Positions 1 to 7,410 of a stretch of 64,000 nt of DNA are shown in pieces (position 1 is the first letter of the stretch; the number at the start of each line of letters is the position of its first letter). The DNA lies in the NCBI RefSeq assembly GCF_010501105.1, contig NZ_QVMQ01000010.1:36454-100453 (forward strand), in the 5' to 3' direction. The notes under the pieces were generated by a model. That model was given only the letters and a program-made list of their open reading frames with translations, had not been told where the DNA came from and made no database searches. The translations under genes were made by a program, and so were the position numbers. The DNA comes from Dysgonomonas sp. 511. GTDB lineage: Bacteria > Bacteroidota > Bacteroidia > Bacteroidales > Dysgonomonadaceae.

Positions 1-450
1 CGAAATGGCCTTTTCTTTAAATCTTTTGTTCAGGTCGGTAAAGGATAGACTCAATTTATTCTGCGCCATTACTACTTCTTTTATCAGCACCGAACTACCA
101 GACCCTTCTACACTATAGTCGAGAGCGAAACGGGCTTTAGGGGCTTTTACCGTAATGGTTTCGGTAGAATCAACCGAGAGGTTGATGGTTTGCCCGCCAA
201 GTTTCAGTATATAAAATTCCGGATATCCGGGGTCTGCTTCTGTAAACTTGAAGTTACCTTCTTTATCGAGCATTACCGAATCTATGATTGTAGTCTCATT
301 CAGCGAACGCCTTTCCAGATAAAGTACTGTGCTGTCGGCATCGGTTATGGTACCTTCTATTGTAAATGCGGGGGTTTTGTCTTTACAGCCGATAAGTGCT
401 ACACAGGCTGAGATAAGGATTATGGCTCTTGACCAGAAAGATGTTTTCAT
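1..450 (-). CDS. DUF4369-type lipoprotein, C-terminus cut off by the window edge
   Basis: The reading frame starts at an ATG whose complement is at 448-450 and runs off the left edge, so only about 150 residues are visible. It begins MKTSFWSRAIILISACVALIGC, a lipoprotein signal with a lipobox Cys at residue 22. The rest (FTIEGTITDADSTVLYLER, then EGNFKFTEADPGYPEFYILKL) has the beta-strand pattern of the DUF4369 domain, which in Bacteroidetes is usually the N-terminal part of a periplasmic thioredoxin-like protein. Whether a TlpA/AhpC domain follows cannot be seen. A TATCTTTG -7 box lies just upstream, so it is probably transcribed on its own although it follows thiamine pyrophosphokinase by 117 nt. 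Confidence 0.75.
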   Translation of the reverse strand, partial: MKTSFWSRAIILISACVALIGCKDKTPAFTIEGTITDADSTVLYLERRSLNETTIIDSVMLDKEGNFKFTEADPGYPEFYILKLGGQTINLSVDSTETITVKAPKARFALDYSVEGSGSSVLIKEVVMAQNKLSLSFTDLNKRFKEKAIS

Positions 451-478
451 GTACAATTTTGTTTTTATAATAGCGAAA

Positions 479-486
479 CAAAGATA
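479..486 (-). promoter_or_regulatory. Bacteroidetes -7 promoter element (TATCTTTG) for the DUF4369 lipoprotein
   Basis: The minus strand reads TATCTTTG, an exact match to the Bacteroidetes sigma-ABfr -7 consensus TAnnTTTG, about 29 nt before the start codon. I see no TTG at the -33 position. Confidence 0.5.
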
Positions 487-567
487 TTAATAATAATTAG
501 ATGTAAAAGCTATAGGGGATTTGTTTTTAATCACAATTTGCTGTATTCTCGTCCCCTACTTTATTTT

Positions 568-1221
568 TCATTTTTCATTCAGAAATGCCCTGTAAACCAA
601 CATCCGCCCGTCTGTCTCTATCGTAAATTCGTCTCCTGCGGCTTCGTTGAGACTTGCTTGCCACCAGTTGGTAAATACCCGCCGGACGACAGGGTATTTC
701 AGGTTGTGGGTAGTAACGGTACACCTGTCGATAGAAAAAAGCGATACCTGTTGGCCCTCGCAACTTTGGAATGTAGCAGTCTTGTCTATTGCTGTGAATA
801 TGCCATAATTGCTTATTATCTGCACATCGGCATAGGGGAGGTATTCGCACAAAAGGCTCACGTTGGCAATGGTATGGTCTTCGCGCTCGCCAGTAGCACC
901 CAGTATTGTTATTTGTGTGCGCCCTTGTTCTACGCAGAAGTTCACGGCTTTGGTCTGGTCGTTTGTTTCCTGTTCGGGTATGCAATGAACAATATTGGCG
1001 AATAGCCTTGCATTCTCTTCTGTCAACGAATCGCAATCTCCTACTATGGCGTCTGGTTTCAGCCCTGTTTTTATCAGGCTGTTTATTGCTCCGTCGCAAC
1101 AAACCAGATAATTATTGTTGTTCAATATAGTAAGAGGTACGATATGTGAAGGGAACTCGCCATTCGCCAATATCACTGTATCTACACCCAGCCCTGCTAC
1201 GGGCAGCTTGTATATTTCCAT
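568..1221 (-). CDS. Thiamine pyrophosphokinase
   Basis: A 217-residue cytoplasmic enzyme predicted to transfer pyrophosphate from ATP to thiamine, making thiamine diphosphate. The family motifs are in order: CDGA at 42-45, the acidic GDCDS at 61-65 (metal/pyrophosphate site), ETNDQTKA at 85-92, and GATGEREDHTIAN at 108-120, where Arg and Asp-His contact substrate. The C-terminal half is the beta-sandwich thiamine-binding domain. Length fits the bacterial family. It lies 45 nt downstream of a secreted-protein gene on the same strand and may share its transcript. I saw no TPP riboswitch upstream. In many Bacteroidetes this enzyme sits beside a PnuT transporter; none is visible here. Confidence 0.93.
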   Translation of the reverse strand: MEIYKLPVAGLGVDTVILANGEFPSHIVPLTILNNNNYLVCCDGAINSLIKTGLKPDAIVGDCDSLTEENARLFANIVHCIPEQETNDQTKAVNFCVEQGRTQITILGATGEREDHTIANVSLLCEYLPYADVQIISNYGIFTAIDKTATFQSCEGQQVSLFSIDRCTVTTHNLKYPVVRRVFTNWWQASLNEAAGDEFTIETDGRMLVYRAFLNEK

Positions 1222-1266
1222 TTTTGCTGTTTACTTAAATCAACAGCAAAAGTAATGAATTGTTTT

Positions 1267-1938
1267 TTATTCTTCTTCCTGCTCGAATGTTCCTACTATC
1301 GGCACAACCGGAGCGGCAGGCGCAGCTTCAAATTCGAATACATTGCCTTTGCCTTTGCTGTCGAATTCTATCATCTTGTGTTGCACACCGTTTTTGTTTA
1401 CTCTCACACCCCATTTCTGAGTGCCTTCGGTGTACCAGAATGTATATTCCCACTTGTTTCCATCGTTGAGGTTATACATATTTTGTTCTTCGAGGTACTT
1501 GAGTACATCGTTGTATCCGAACTTGTTGCGTCCTTCTTCGAGATCGGTAATTGTACAATTGCCGGTTGCATCGCACTCTATGTGTTTTCCTACTTCGAGC
1601 TGGCTAGGCAGGTAAACTACTTTTTGTTTAAGCTTGCCATTAGGATAAAACTCCTTGTACACTATATGCATTGCCGGATACGGAGGGCGTTCGAATACTT
1701 CGATATTGGTATTGCGCCCATACGATTTTATTTCTACCAATGTCCCGTCTTCGCGGGTTTCGGTAATATTAAGGCGTGCGCCCCTGTTCCTGTATTTGGC
1801 TACGTTGAAGCTTTCGTAATCCATAAAGACCTTACGGTTCGGATAGATTTCGGTATATTCTACCTGAGCAAAAAGCGGTGAAATATTAAATAATACGCCG
1901 CTTAACAATAAAAAGAATAATGATTTAATGTTACGCAT
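1267..1938 (-). CDS. Secreted protein of unknown function
   Basis: The protein has 223 residues. It starts with a clear Sec signal peptide (MRNIKSLFFLLLSGVLFNISPLFA, cleavage before Gln25) without a lipobox, so it should be periplasmic or outer-membrane associated. The mature part is mixed beta with short repeats rich in Tyr, Lys and Asn; a WEYTFWYTEGTQKWGVRV stretch near the middle looks like a two-strand hairpin. It ends in an acidic tail (EQEEE). I do not recognise a family. There is a purine-poor leader and no clear TAnnTTTG box upstream. The gap to the downstream thiamine pyrophosphokinase gene is only 45 nt. Confidence 0.7.
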   Translation of the reverse strand: MRNIKSLFFLLLSGVLFNISPLFAQVEYTEIYPNRKVFMDYESFNVAKYRNRGARLNITETREDGTLVEIKSYGRNTNIEVFERPPYPAMHIVYKEFYPNGKLKQKVVYLPSQLEVGKHIECDATGNCTITDLEEGRNKFGYNDVLKYLEEQNMYNLNDGNKWEYTFWYTEGTQKWGVRVNKNGVQHKMIEFDSKGKGNVFEFEAAPAAPVVPIVGTFEQEEE

Positions 1939-2067
1939 AGTTTTTTGTTTTTTGTGTTAATACTCTTCTAGTTTGCTTATTTCGTTTAATTTAGAGTAAA
2001 TTAAGTAAGGTATATTAATTATCGCCATTCCGGGGGCTAAGATAGTTATTTTGCCTTTAAAATTTAA

Positions 2068-2075
2068 TATCTTTG
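2068..2075 (+). promoter_or_regulatory. -7 promoter element (TATCTTTG) for nspC
   Basis: TATCTTTG matches TAnnTTTG. It overlaps the TTG at 2073 that could otherwise be read as a start codon, which places transcription start near 2082 and supports the ATG at 2106 as the real start. Confidence 0.55.
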
Positions 2076-2105
2076 ACGCAAAAATATATTAATGGTTTAA
2101 AACAT

Positions 2106-3248
2106 ATGGTGGAAATAAACAAGATACCCTCACCTTGTTATGTGATGGAAGAAGAATTACTAAGAAATAATCTTACCCTTATCAAGTCGGTAAAAGAGAG
2201 GGCTGGAGTAAATATAATACTTGCATTCAAGGCTTTTGCCATGTGGAAATCGTTCCCTATAATCAGGGAATACATCCCCCACTCCACAGCCAGCTCGATA
2301 CACGAGGCGCAACTGGCTTACGAAGAGATGGGAAGCTATGCCCATACTTTTTCGCCGGCTTATACCGAAGAAAACTTTCCGGTATTTATGCAATACAGTA
2401 GTCATATTACCTTCAATTCGCTATCGCAATACAACAGGTTCTACCCCGAGACACGGGGTTACCAACGACATATATCGTGCGGCATACGCATCAACCCCGA
2501 ATTTTCGGTAGTCGATACCGATTTGTATAATCCTGCCACTCCGGGTTCGCGGCTCGGTATTTCTGCCGACCAGCTTGCAGATGGGCTTCCCAAAGGTGTA
2601 GAGGGACTACACTTCCATACCTTGTGCGAATCGTCGTCGTACGATCTGGAAAAAACTCTGGAGGTGATAGAAGAAAAATTCGGGTATCTGCTTCCTCTGG
2701 TCAAATGGTTCAATATGGGTGGTGGCCACCTTATGACCCGCAAAGATTATGATGTGGAACATCTGATAAAGGTTCTGAAAGCATTCAAAGCCAAATATCC
2801 TAACCTCGAAATCATTATGGAGCCGGGCAGCGCATTTGCATGGGAAACAGGCACGCTGGTTTCTACTGTGGTAGATATTGTGGAAAACAGGGGTGTAAAG
2901 ACTGCCATTCTCGATGTATCGTTTGCCTGCCATATGCCCGATTGCCTCGAAATGCCTTACAAGCCACGCATACGGGGAGCCTACCACGAACCTGTGGATA
3001 GCCTGCCTACGTACCGCATGGGAGGCAACAGCTGCCTGAGCGGCGACTTTATCGGCGAATGGTCTTTCGACGAGCCTTTGCTGATAGGCGACAAAATTGT
3101 CTTCGAAGATATGATACATTATACCACTGTGAAGACTACCATGTTCAACGGAATCTCGCATCCGTCGATCGCCCTGTGGACTAAAGATAATAAGCTGGAG
3201 ATATACAAACAGTTCGGATACGAAGACTATAAGAACCGTATGAGCTGA
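2106..3248 (+). CDS. nspC: Carboxynorspermidine decarboxylase
   Basis: This is a PLP-dependent decarboxylase of fold III that removes the carboxyl group from carboxynorspermidine or carboxyspermidine, the last step of the alternative spermidine route common in Bacteroidetes. With the ATG at 2106 it has 380 residues, the usual length, and starts in the family manner (MVEINKIPSPCYVMEE). Lys42 in ILAFKAFAMW is the expected Schiff-base lysine. The glycine-rich FNMGGGH and the EPGSAFAWETG segments bind the PLP phosphate, and the SCLSGDFIGEW segment holds the catalytic Cys and Asp contributed across the dimer. A TTG at 2073 would add 11 residues, but it lies inside the promoter box. The partner carboxynorspermidine dehydrogenase is not in this window. 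Confidence 0.95.
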   Translation: MVEINKIPSPCYVMEEELLRNNLTLIKSVKERAGVNIILAFKAFAMWKSFPIIREYIPHSTASSIHEAQLAYEEMGSYAHTFSPAYTEENFPVFMQYSSHITFNSLSQYNRFYPETRGYQRHISCGIRINPEFSVVDTDLYNPATPGSRLGISADQLADGLPKGVEGLHFHTLCESSSYDLEKTLEVIEEKFGYLLPLVKWFNMGGGHLMTRKDYDVEHLIKVLKAFKAKYPNLEIIMEPGSAFAWETGTLVSTVVDIVENRGVKTAILDVSFACHMPDCLEMPYKPRIRGAYHEPVDSLPTYRMGGNSCLSGDFIGEWSFDEPLLIGDKIVFEDMIHYTTVKTTMFNGISHPSIALWTKDNKLEIYKQFGYEDYKNRMS

Positions 3249-3338
3249 TCTCGGGCTAAATGTTAAAAAACAAAGGGCATACAATAAGTATAATTCGGGG
3301 GCGTTTCATAATATGGTAACTAAACAAGGGAATCGCCT

Positions 3339-3494
3339 ATGAAAAAAATCTTTACACAAGAAAGTAAGAAACCTAACAAAGAGGAGGTTGTCGTACCGAC
3401 TCAGAAAACATTGGATTTTTTGAAACAATTTGCACGCGCATATTATGTAGAAAAATCATTACCAAATACGGTAAACGAATTTTGTGTTAATTAA
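3339..3494 (+). CDS. 51-residue protein of unknown function
   Basis: A short open frame starts MKKIFTQESKKPNKEEVVVP and ends in NEFCVN before TAA. The N-terminus is Lys/Glu rich and the second half (TLDFLKQFARAYYVEKSL) reads as an amphipathic helix. It is followed at once by a stem-loop and a good intrinsic terminator, and is preceded by a purine-containing AACAAGGG 7-14 nt before the ATG, which is what a real single-gene transcript would look like. I recognise no family beyond a vague resemblance to short conserved Bacteroidales proteins. Confidence 0.6.
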   Translation: MKKIFTQESKKPNKEEVVVPTQKTLDFLKQFARAYYVEKSLPNTVNEFCVN

Positions 3495-3498
3495 TTTT

Positions 3499-3515
3499 AA
3501 GTTCCTTCGGAACTT
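3499..3515. other. Small perfect hairpin after the 51-aa gene
   Basis: AAGTTCC-TTC-GGAACTT is a perfect 7-bp stem with a three-base loop, immediately after the stop codon of the 51-residue gene and before the terminator. It could protect the 3' end of the transcript; function unknown. Confidence 0.45.
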
Positions 3516-3520
3516 TTGTA

Positions 3521-3553
3521 AAAGGCATAGACCGTAGGAGTTATGCCTTTTTT
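3521..3553 (+). terminator. Intrinsic terminator of the 51-aa gene
   Basis: The stem AAAGGCATA / TTATGCCTTT is followed by a run of T. It sits 27 nt after the stop codon at 3494. Confidence 0.7.
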
Positions 3554-3620
3554 TGTATTACTGAATGACCGTAATGGGTTCAAAAATAATTGATAATAAT
3601 AACGACTAACTATATACGAT

Positions 3621-3660
3621 TTTTCACCAAGACAATATAGGTTAATTGTCTTGGTGAAAA
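3621..3660. repeat. Long perfect hairpin (16-bp stem, 8-nt loop)
   Basis: Arms 3621-3636 (TTTTCACCAAGACAAT) and 3645-3660 are exact reverse complements. It sits 8 nt beyond the stop codon of the DUF4890-type gene. Neither orientation has a T run directly after the stem; the T run is part of the arm. It could work as a terminator or mRNA 3' stabiliser for the minus-strand gene. Confidence 0.6.
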
Positions 3661-3667
3661 AACCACT

Positions 3668-4498
3668 TTATACAGGCTTATTCTCTTTTACACCTTTTGC
3701 CGATTTTATTATTTCCTGCCTTTCTTTCTTATAGTTTTGACGAAGTTCAGTAAGTTTTTGTTGTTGAACATCGGGAGCTATGCGGCTACGTTCTATAGCC
3801 GATTTTTCTTTGACGAAATTCTCCTTTAACGACTTCAATTTATCAATACTGGCCTGATCGAGTTTGCCGTAGCCTCTTTTTCCCTTGTGTGCAAAATGGC
3901 GGTTTTTACCAAAGTCTTTCCTCAGCTCTTTCACCATAGCTTGTTGTTCCGGTGTATAAACTTGATTTAAAGCTTCCTCTCGTTCTTTTGCCAATTCCTT
4001 CGATTTGGCTCTGAAATCTTCGTTAATGGCTTTGATTTTTTCTTTTTGGTCATCGGAGAGATTCAGGTCCTTCATCTGGCGTTTCATCTTATCACCTCTC
4101 ATCGCCATTTGCCTGTCGTTTTGCTTCTTTCTTTTCACATCAGCCTTAGAGCGTCTCTCATCACGGTCTTTAGCTCTTTTTTCTCTCAGCTCTTTCATTT
4201 TGGTCTGTTGTTCGGGCGTCAATATCTTGTTTACAGAAGCAGCGTGTTGTTCTCTCAGTTCCTTTACCTTAGCTTGTTTTTGTTCTTTGGTAAGGTCCGA
4301 CTGTTTTTGTACATCCCCCATCTTTTTTCTGAAATCAGCCCTCTCGGTTTCCATTTTCTTTTTCTGTTCGTCCGACAAGTTCAGTTCTTTTTCGATAGCG
4401 GAGTTACGTCTTCCGCGTCCTTCCCTTTGTTGAGCAACTACATTTGTAGTCAACGATATACTCATCAATATAGCCAACGATAAAAATAATCTTTTCAT
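3668..4498 (-). CDS. Secreted, highly charged helical protein (DUF4890 / Spy-like)
   Basis: The protein has 276 residues. A signal peptide (MKRLFLSLAILMSISLTTNVVA) is followed by a nearly all-helical mature part rich in Lys, Arg, Glu and Gln. A motif of the type L(N/T)LSDEQK.K(M/I)...EDFR and TPEQQ.K.KELR recurs at about residues 38-60, 83-105, 144-165 and 185-200, as in the Spy/CpxP-like LTxxQ family and the Bacteroidetes DUF4890 family. A periplasmic chaperone-like or stress role is inferred from that resemblance and not shown. It is monocistronic, flanked by divergent and hairpin-separated neighbours. Confidence 0.8.
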   Translation of the reverse strand: MKRLFLSLAILMSISLTTNVVAQQREGRGRRNSAIEKELNLSDEQKKKMETERADFRKKMGDVQKQSDLTKEQKQAKVKELREQHAASVNKILTPEQQTKMKELREKRAKDRDERRSKADVKRKKQNDRQMAMRGDKMKRQMKDLNLSDDQKEKIKAINEDFRAKSKELAKEREEALNQVYTPEQQAMVKELRKDFGKNRHFAHKGKRGYGKLDQASIDKLKSLKENFVKEKSAIERSRIAPDVQQQKLTELRQNYKKERQEIIKSAKGVKENKPV

Positions 4499-4661
4499 AA
4501 CATTTCCTTTTTTTAAGTTCTATGTGATTAGATATATTTTAGCCATTGAGGTTTAACCAGTATCCGATATTTAACATTTTATCACATCCACTATGTTCTG
4601 TATATCATTTATTAAGCGAAACTTTGAGTAACTTGCGCTATTATTTCAATCTTATAACCAT

Positions 4662-5708
4662 ATGAATAAAATACTTTTCTACATGACACTAGGAACGGCA
4701 ATACTATCATCGTGCGCCAAACAGGAAAACAAGCCCGGATATTCGGGCAAAGATGTTACAGCAGATGTATCTATCATCAGAAGCAAGAAAGACAAATCGG
4801 CTTCGTTGCAAATCTATACTTCCGGGAAATGGACTCTTTACGGAGGAAACAGTGTGGATAATATTGATTTTTCGAATCCGATAGCGCAAGGCCAGGATAG
4901 CGGGACATTCCCTCTGGATGTAGCAGATTCGGTACGCTCATATTTTCAGATTGTGACCGAAGAGGGCAAAGCCATCCTTGCCGACAGGCATTTGCCTATG
5001 ACCGGCGGTTACAACTTCAGAGATTTGGGTGGATACCGCACTACAGATGGCAAGTACGTGAAATGGGGCAAGATATTCCGTTCCGACGATCTGCATAACC
5101 TGACAGATGCCGACCTTAAATACTTATCGGCTATACCTCTGACTTCTATTGTCGATTTCCGTTCGGAGGAAGAAAGGACATTGCAGCCTGATATAAATCC
5201 GGCATCGGTAAAAGAAAATTATGCATATGCTATTTCGCCGGGCAATCTGATGGAAGCTGTTTCGAAAGACATAAGGCTGTTGACGGCAGAGAAAGTAGAT
5301 ACCCTGATGATGGAAATGAATATATTGCTGGTAACCGATTCTGCTTGTATAGCTCAATACCGGAAATTTTTCGAACTATTGCAGAATGAAGCGGATGTGC
5401 CATTGATGTTTCATTGCTCGGCCGGAAAAGACCGCACAGGCATGGGAGCTGCTCTTGTTTTATCGGCACTGGGAGTAGACGAGCAGACTATTATAAGAGA
5501 TTATCTGGATTCGAATATTTATCTGGCAAACAAGTATGCTAAGTTTAAGACTGAATATCCACAACTATCGGCATTATACGAAGTTAAGCCTCAGTTTCTA
5601 CAGGCGGGTATCGACAGGATAAAAAAAGATCATGGCTCTATAGAAAATTATCTGACTAAGGTTTTGAATGTTGATATTCAAAAAATGCAACAAATGTATT
5701 TGTATTAA
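4662..5708 (+). CDS. Tyrosine/phosphoinositide-type protein phosphatase, lipoprotein
   Basis: The protein has 348 residues and a lipoprotein signal (lipobox LSSC, Cys18), so it is membrane anchored, most likely facing the periplasm. Residues 20-110 form a beta-rich region. From about 113 the protein is a tyrosine phosphatase of the PF13350 (Y_phosphatase3) type: NFRDLGGY at 118-125, FRSDDL near 139, and the P-loop HCSAGKDRTG at 251-260, where Cys252 is the nucleophile and Arg258 binds phosphate. The natural substrate is unknown; the family includes phosphotyrosine and lipid phosphatases. It is transcribed away from the neighbouring helical protein and is followed by 556 nt without a gene. Confidence 0.9.
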   Translation: MNKILFYMTLGTAILSSCAKQENKPGYSGKDVTADVSIIRSKKDKSASLQIYTSGKWTLYGGNSVDNIDFSNPIAQGQDSGTFPLDVADSVRSYFQIVTEEGKAILADRHLPMTGGYNFRDLGGYRTTDGKYVKWGKIFRSDDLHNLTDADLKYLSAIPLTSIVDFRSEEERTLQPDINPASVKENYAYAISPGNLMEAVSKDIRLLTAEKVDTLMMEMNILLVTDSACIAQYRKFFELLQNEADVPLMFHCSAGKDRTGMGAALVLSALGVDEQTIIRDYLDSNIYLANKYAKFKTEYPQLSALYEVKPQFLQAGIDRIKKDHGSIENYLTKVLNVDIQKMQQMYLY

Positions 5709-5982
5709 CGCAAGTTCAATATAATAATATTCAGATATCAGTTAGTTATGGGGTTCCCTTGTGAACTTTGTGTAAAACTTTGTGTTCTTTGAGGTTAAAT
5801 CTCATTTTTTCACCACAAAGGACACGGAGTTTTACTCCATATGCTTTGGTAAACAATTGATTGCATACTACAACTCTTTATGTCGAACTCACGTTAATAT
5901 ATGTAATCGGAAGCAGAAAAATTTATCTATATAAGCTCCCTACACCAAAAGGAGGGGGAGTAGAACGAAGCTAAAAGGGGAG

Positions 5983-6034
5983 AAAAGTAACAATAAAAAA
6001 AGTAACGAAATACTGTTACTTGTGTTACTTTTTG
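5983..6034. repeat. GTAAC palindromic repeat, unit A
   Basis: AAAAGTAACA near the left end pairs with TGTTACTTTT near the right end. Unit B, 110 nt to the right, is a direct copy with a few changes, and unit C at 49265 carries the same arms. Confidence 0.6.
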
Positions 6035-6092
6035 CCACCTCACTCCCGCTCTCTCCAAAGGGAGAGAGCCGCAAAGCCACGACAAGAGAGAG

Positions 6093-6144
6093 AAAAGTAA
6101 CAATGAGAAAAATAACGAAAAGGTGTTACTTGTGTTACTTTTTA
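6093..6144. repeat. GTAAC palindromic repeat, unit B
   Basis: Direct repeat of unit A with the same arms AAAAGTAACA / TGTTACTTTT and the same inner ATAACGAAA-type core. The 58 nt between A and B contain GC-rich sequence GAGAGAGCCGCAAAGCCACG. Confidence 0.6.
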
Positions 6145-6264
6145 ACTATATATTGCAAAAATAGGTTAAAACAATGCGGGTTTCCGCAAACGCTAACGAC
6201 AGAAAGGGGCAAAAAGTAACAGGGATGCTTAGCCGGTTATCCGGGTTTGATAGACGATCAAGCT

Positions 6265-7407
6265 TTATCGAACCCTCCTGACGCCTATACCCGGCAGGTC
6301 GTTCAGGGTCATTTTCCCGTTTACGACCGTTGTACCTTCGAAGCAGTCGTTGCTGATAAGCAGGTTACCGTCCAGATCTGCCCATTCGGCAACAGGCGAC
6401 AATTGCGTGGCAGCCGATATGGCACACGATGTTTCTACCATGCAGCCTATCATCACTTTCATGTTGGCAGCATGGGCTACGGTTTGTATTTTCCATGCTT
6501 CGCGCATGCCTGTGCATTTCATCAGCTTTATGTTGACGCCGGTAAATGCACCCTTTAGCCGGAGCACATCGGTCAGCCGTTGGAACGATTCGTCGGCAAA
6601 TACAGGCAGAGGGCTACGTTCGGTAACCCATGCAGCATCGTCGAGATTATATTTAGGAGTGGGCTGTTCTACCATGACTATACCGCGTTCTTTGAGCCAA
6701 AGGATCATATCGAGAGCCAGATGTTTGTCTTTCCATCCCTGATTGGCATCTATGGCAATAGGTTTGTCCGATACCGAACGGATGGCTTCTATCATACGTT
6801 TGTCCTCCTTTTCGCCCCGTCCCAGCTTCACTTTCAGTATGTTGTAGGGCGAAGCCTCTTTGGTTTTCCGGCGGACTACATCGTCGGTGTCTATGCCGAT
6901 GGTGAATGTAGTAGACGGCGTATTTTCCCTGTTCAGCCCCCATATCTTATACCAGGGCTGGTTCATTAGCTTGCCGGTGAGGTCGTGCAGGGCTATGTCG
7001 ATGGCAGCCTTCGCAGCGGTATTGTTTTCTGCTATCCGGTCTACATAGGCCAGTATATCGTCCATCTCGAACGGGCTGGCGAACTGTTCGAGGTTTACTT
7101 TTTTCAGGAACTCCACAACCGAAGCCTGTGTTTCGCCCAGATAGGGAGGCAACGAAGCTTCACCATATCCTGTAATGCCATCGTAGGTTATTTCCGTGAG
7201 AACAACAGGCGTAGTTGTCCGCGACGAATTGGCAAGGGTAAACACATGGCGCATTTGCAGGTCGTAGGGCTTGAAGCTGAGTTTCATCCTCTTATCAGCC
7301 AGAGATATCACTTTCCGGTTGTTGAGGGCAAATGCCTCGAAAGAATTTATGGTAGCTAAAGCGCTTGTTATTGCAGCCGCTTTCAGAAAGTTTCGTCTTG
7401 ATGCCAT
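6265..7407 (-). CDS. Dipeptide epimerase (L-Ala-D/L-Glu epimerase type), enolase superfamily
   Basis: The protein has 380 residues of the muconate-lactonizing/enolase superfamily. It has a Tat-like N-terminus (SRRNFLKAAAITSALATINSFEAFA), so it is probably exported. The catalytic set is complete: K192/K194 in LKVKLG, metal ligands Asp220 (DANQGW), Glu247 (EQPTP) and Asp272 (ADESF), and the opposing Lys294/Lys297 in VNIKLMK. The role inferred is epimerising the D-Glu of the L-Ala-D-Glu dipeptide released from murein. The next gene upstream, only 3 nt away, is an NlpC/P60 endopeptidase that would release such peptides; the pair is conserved in Bacteroidetes. Exact dipeptide specificity cannot be read from sequence. 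Confidence 0.92.
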   Translation of the reverse strand: MASRRNFLKAAAITSALATINSFEAFALNNRKVISLADKRMKLSFKPYDLQMRHVFTLANSSRTTTPVVLTEITYDGITGYGEASLPPYLGETQASVVEFLKKVNLEQFASPFEMDDILAYVDRIAENNTAAKAAIDIALHDLTGKLMNQPWYKIWGLNRENTPSTTFTIGIDTDDVVRRKTKEASPYNILKVKLGRGEKEDKRMIEAIRSVSDKPIAIDANQGWKDKHLALDMILWLKERGIVMVEQPTPKYNLDDAAWVTERSPLPVFADESFQRLTDVLRLKGAFTGVNIKLMKCTGMREAWKIQTVAHAANMKVMIGCMVETSCAISAATQLSPVAEWADLDGNLLISNDCFEGTTVVNGKMTLNDLPGIGVRRVR

Positions 7408-7410
7408 ATC

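Larger units (their letters stand above)
5709..6264. other. 556-nt gene-free spacer with palindromic repeats
   Basis: No credible gene is seen. The left part contains a short phrase repeated within itself (AACTTTGTGTAAAACTTTGTGTTCTTTG) and a CACCACAAAGGACACGGAG segment. The middle carries GC-rich remnants (CCAAAGGGAGAGAGCCGC) and the two GTAAC palindromic units listed separately. The open frame at 6022-6219 runs through these repeats and is not a gene. Confidence 0.6.

Noticed and set aside
1222..1266. A TPP riboswitch upstream of thiamine pyrophosphokinase
   Set aside because: The gap is only 45 nt, and the CTGAGA and ACCTGA core motifs are absent.
6022..6219. Open frame of 65 codons on the plus strand
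   Set aside because: It runs through the GTAAC palindromic repeats and GC-rich remnants; the translation is repeat-derived and has no promoter or family pattern.
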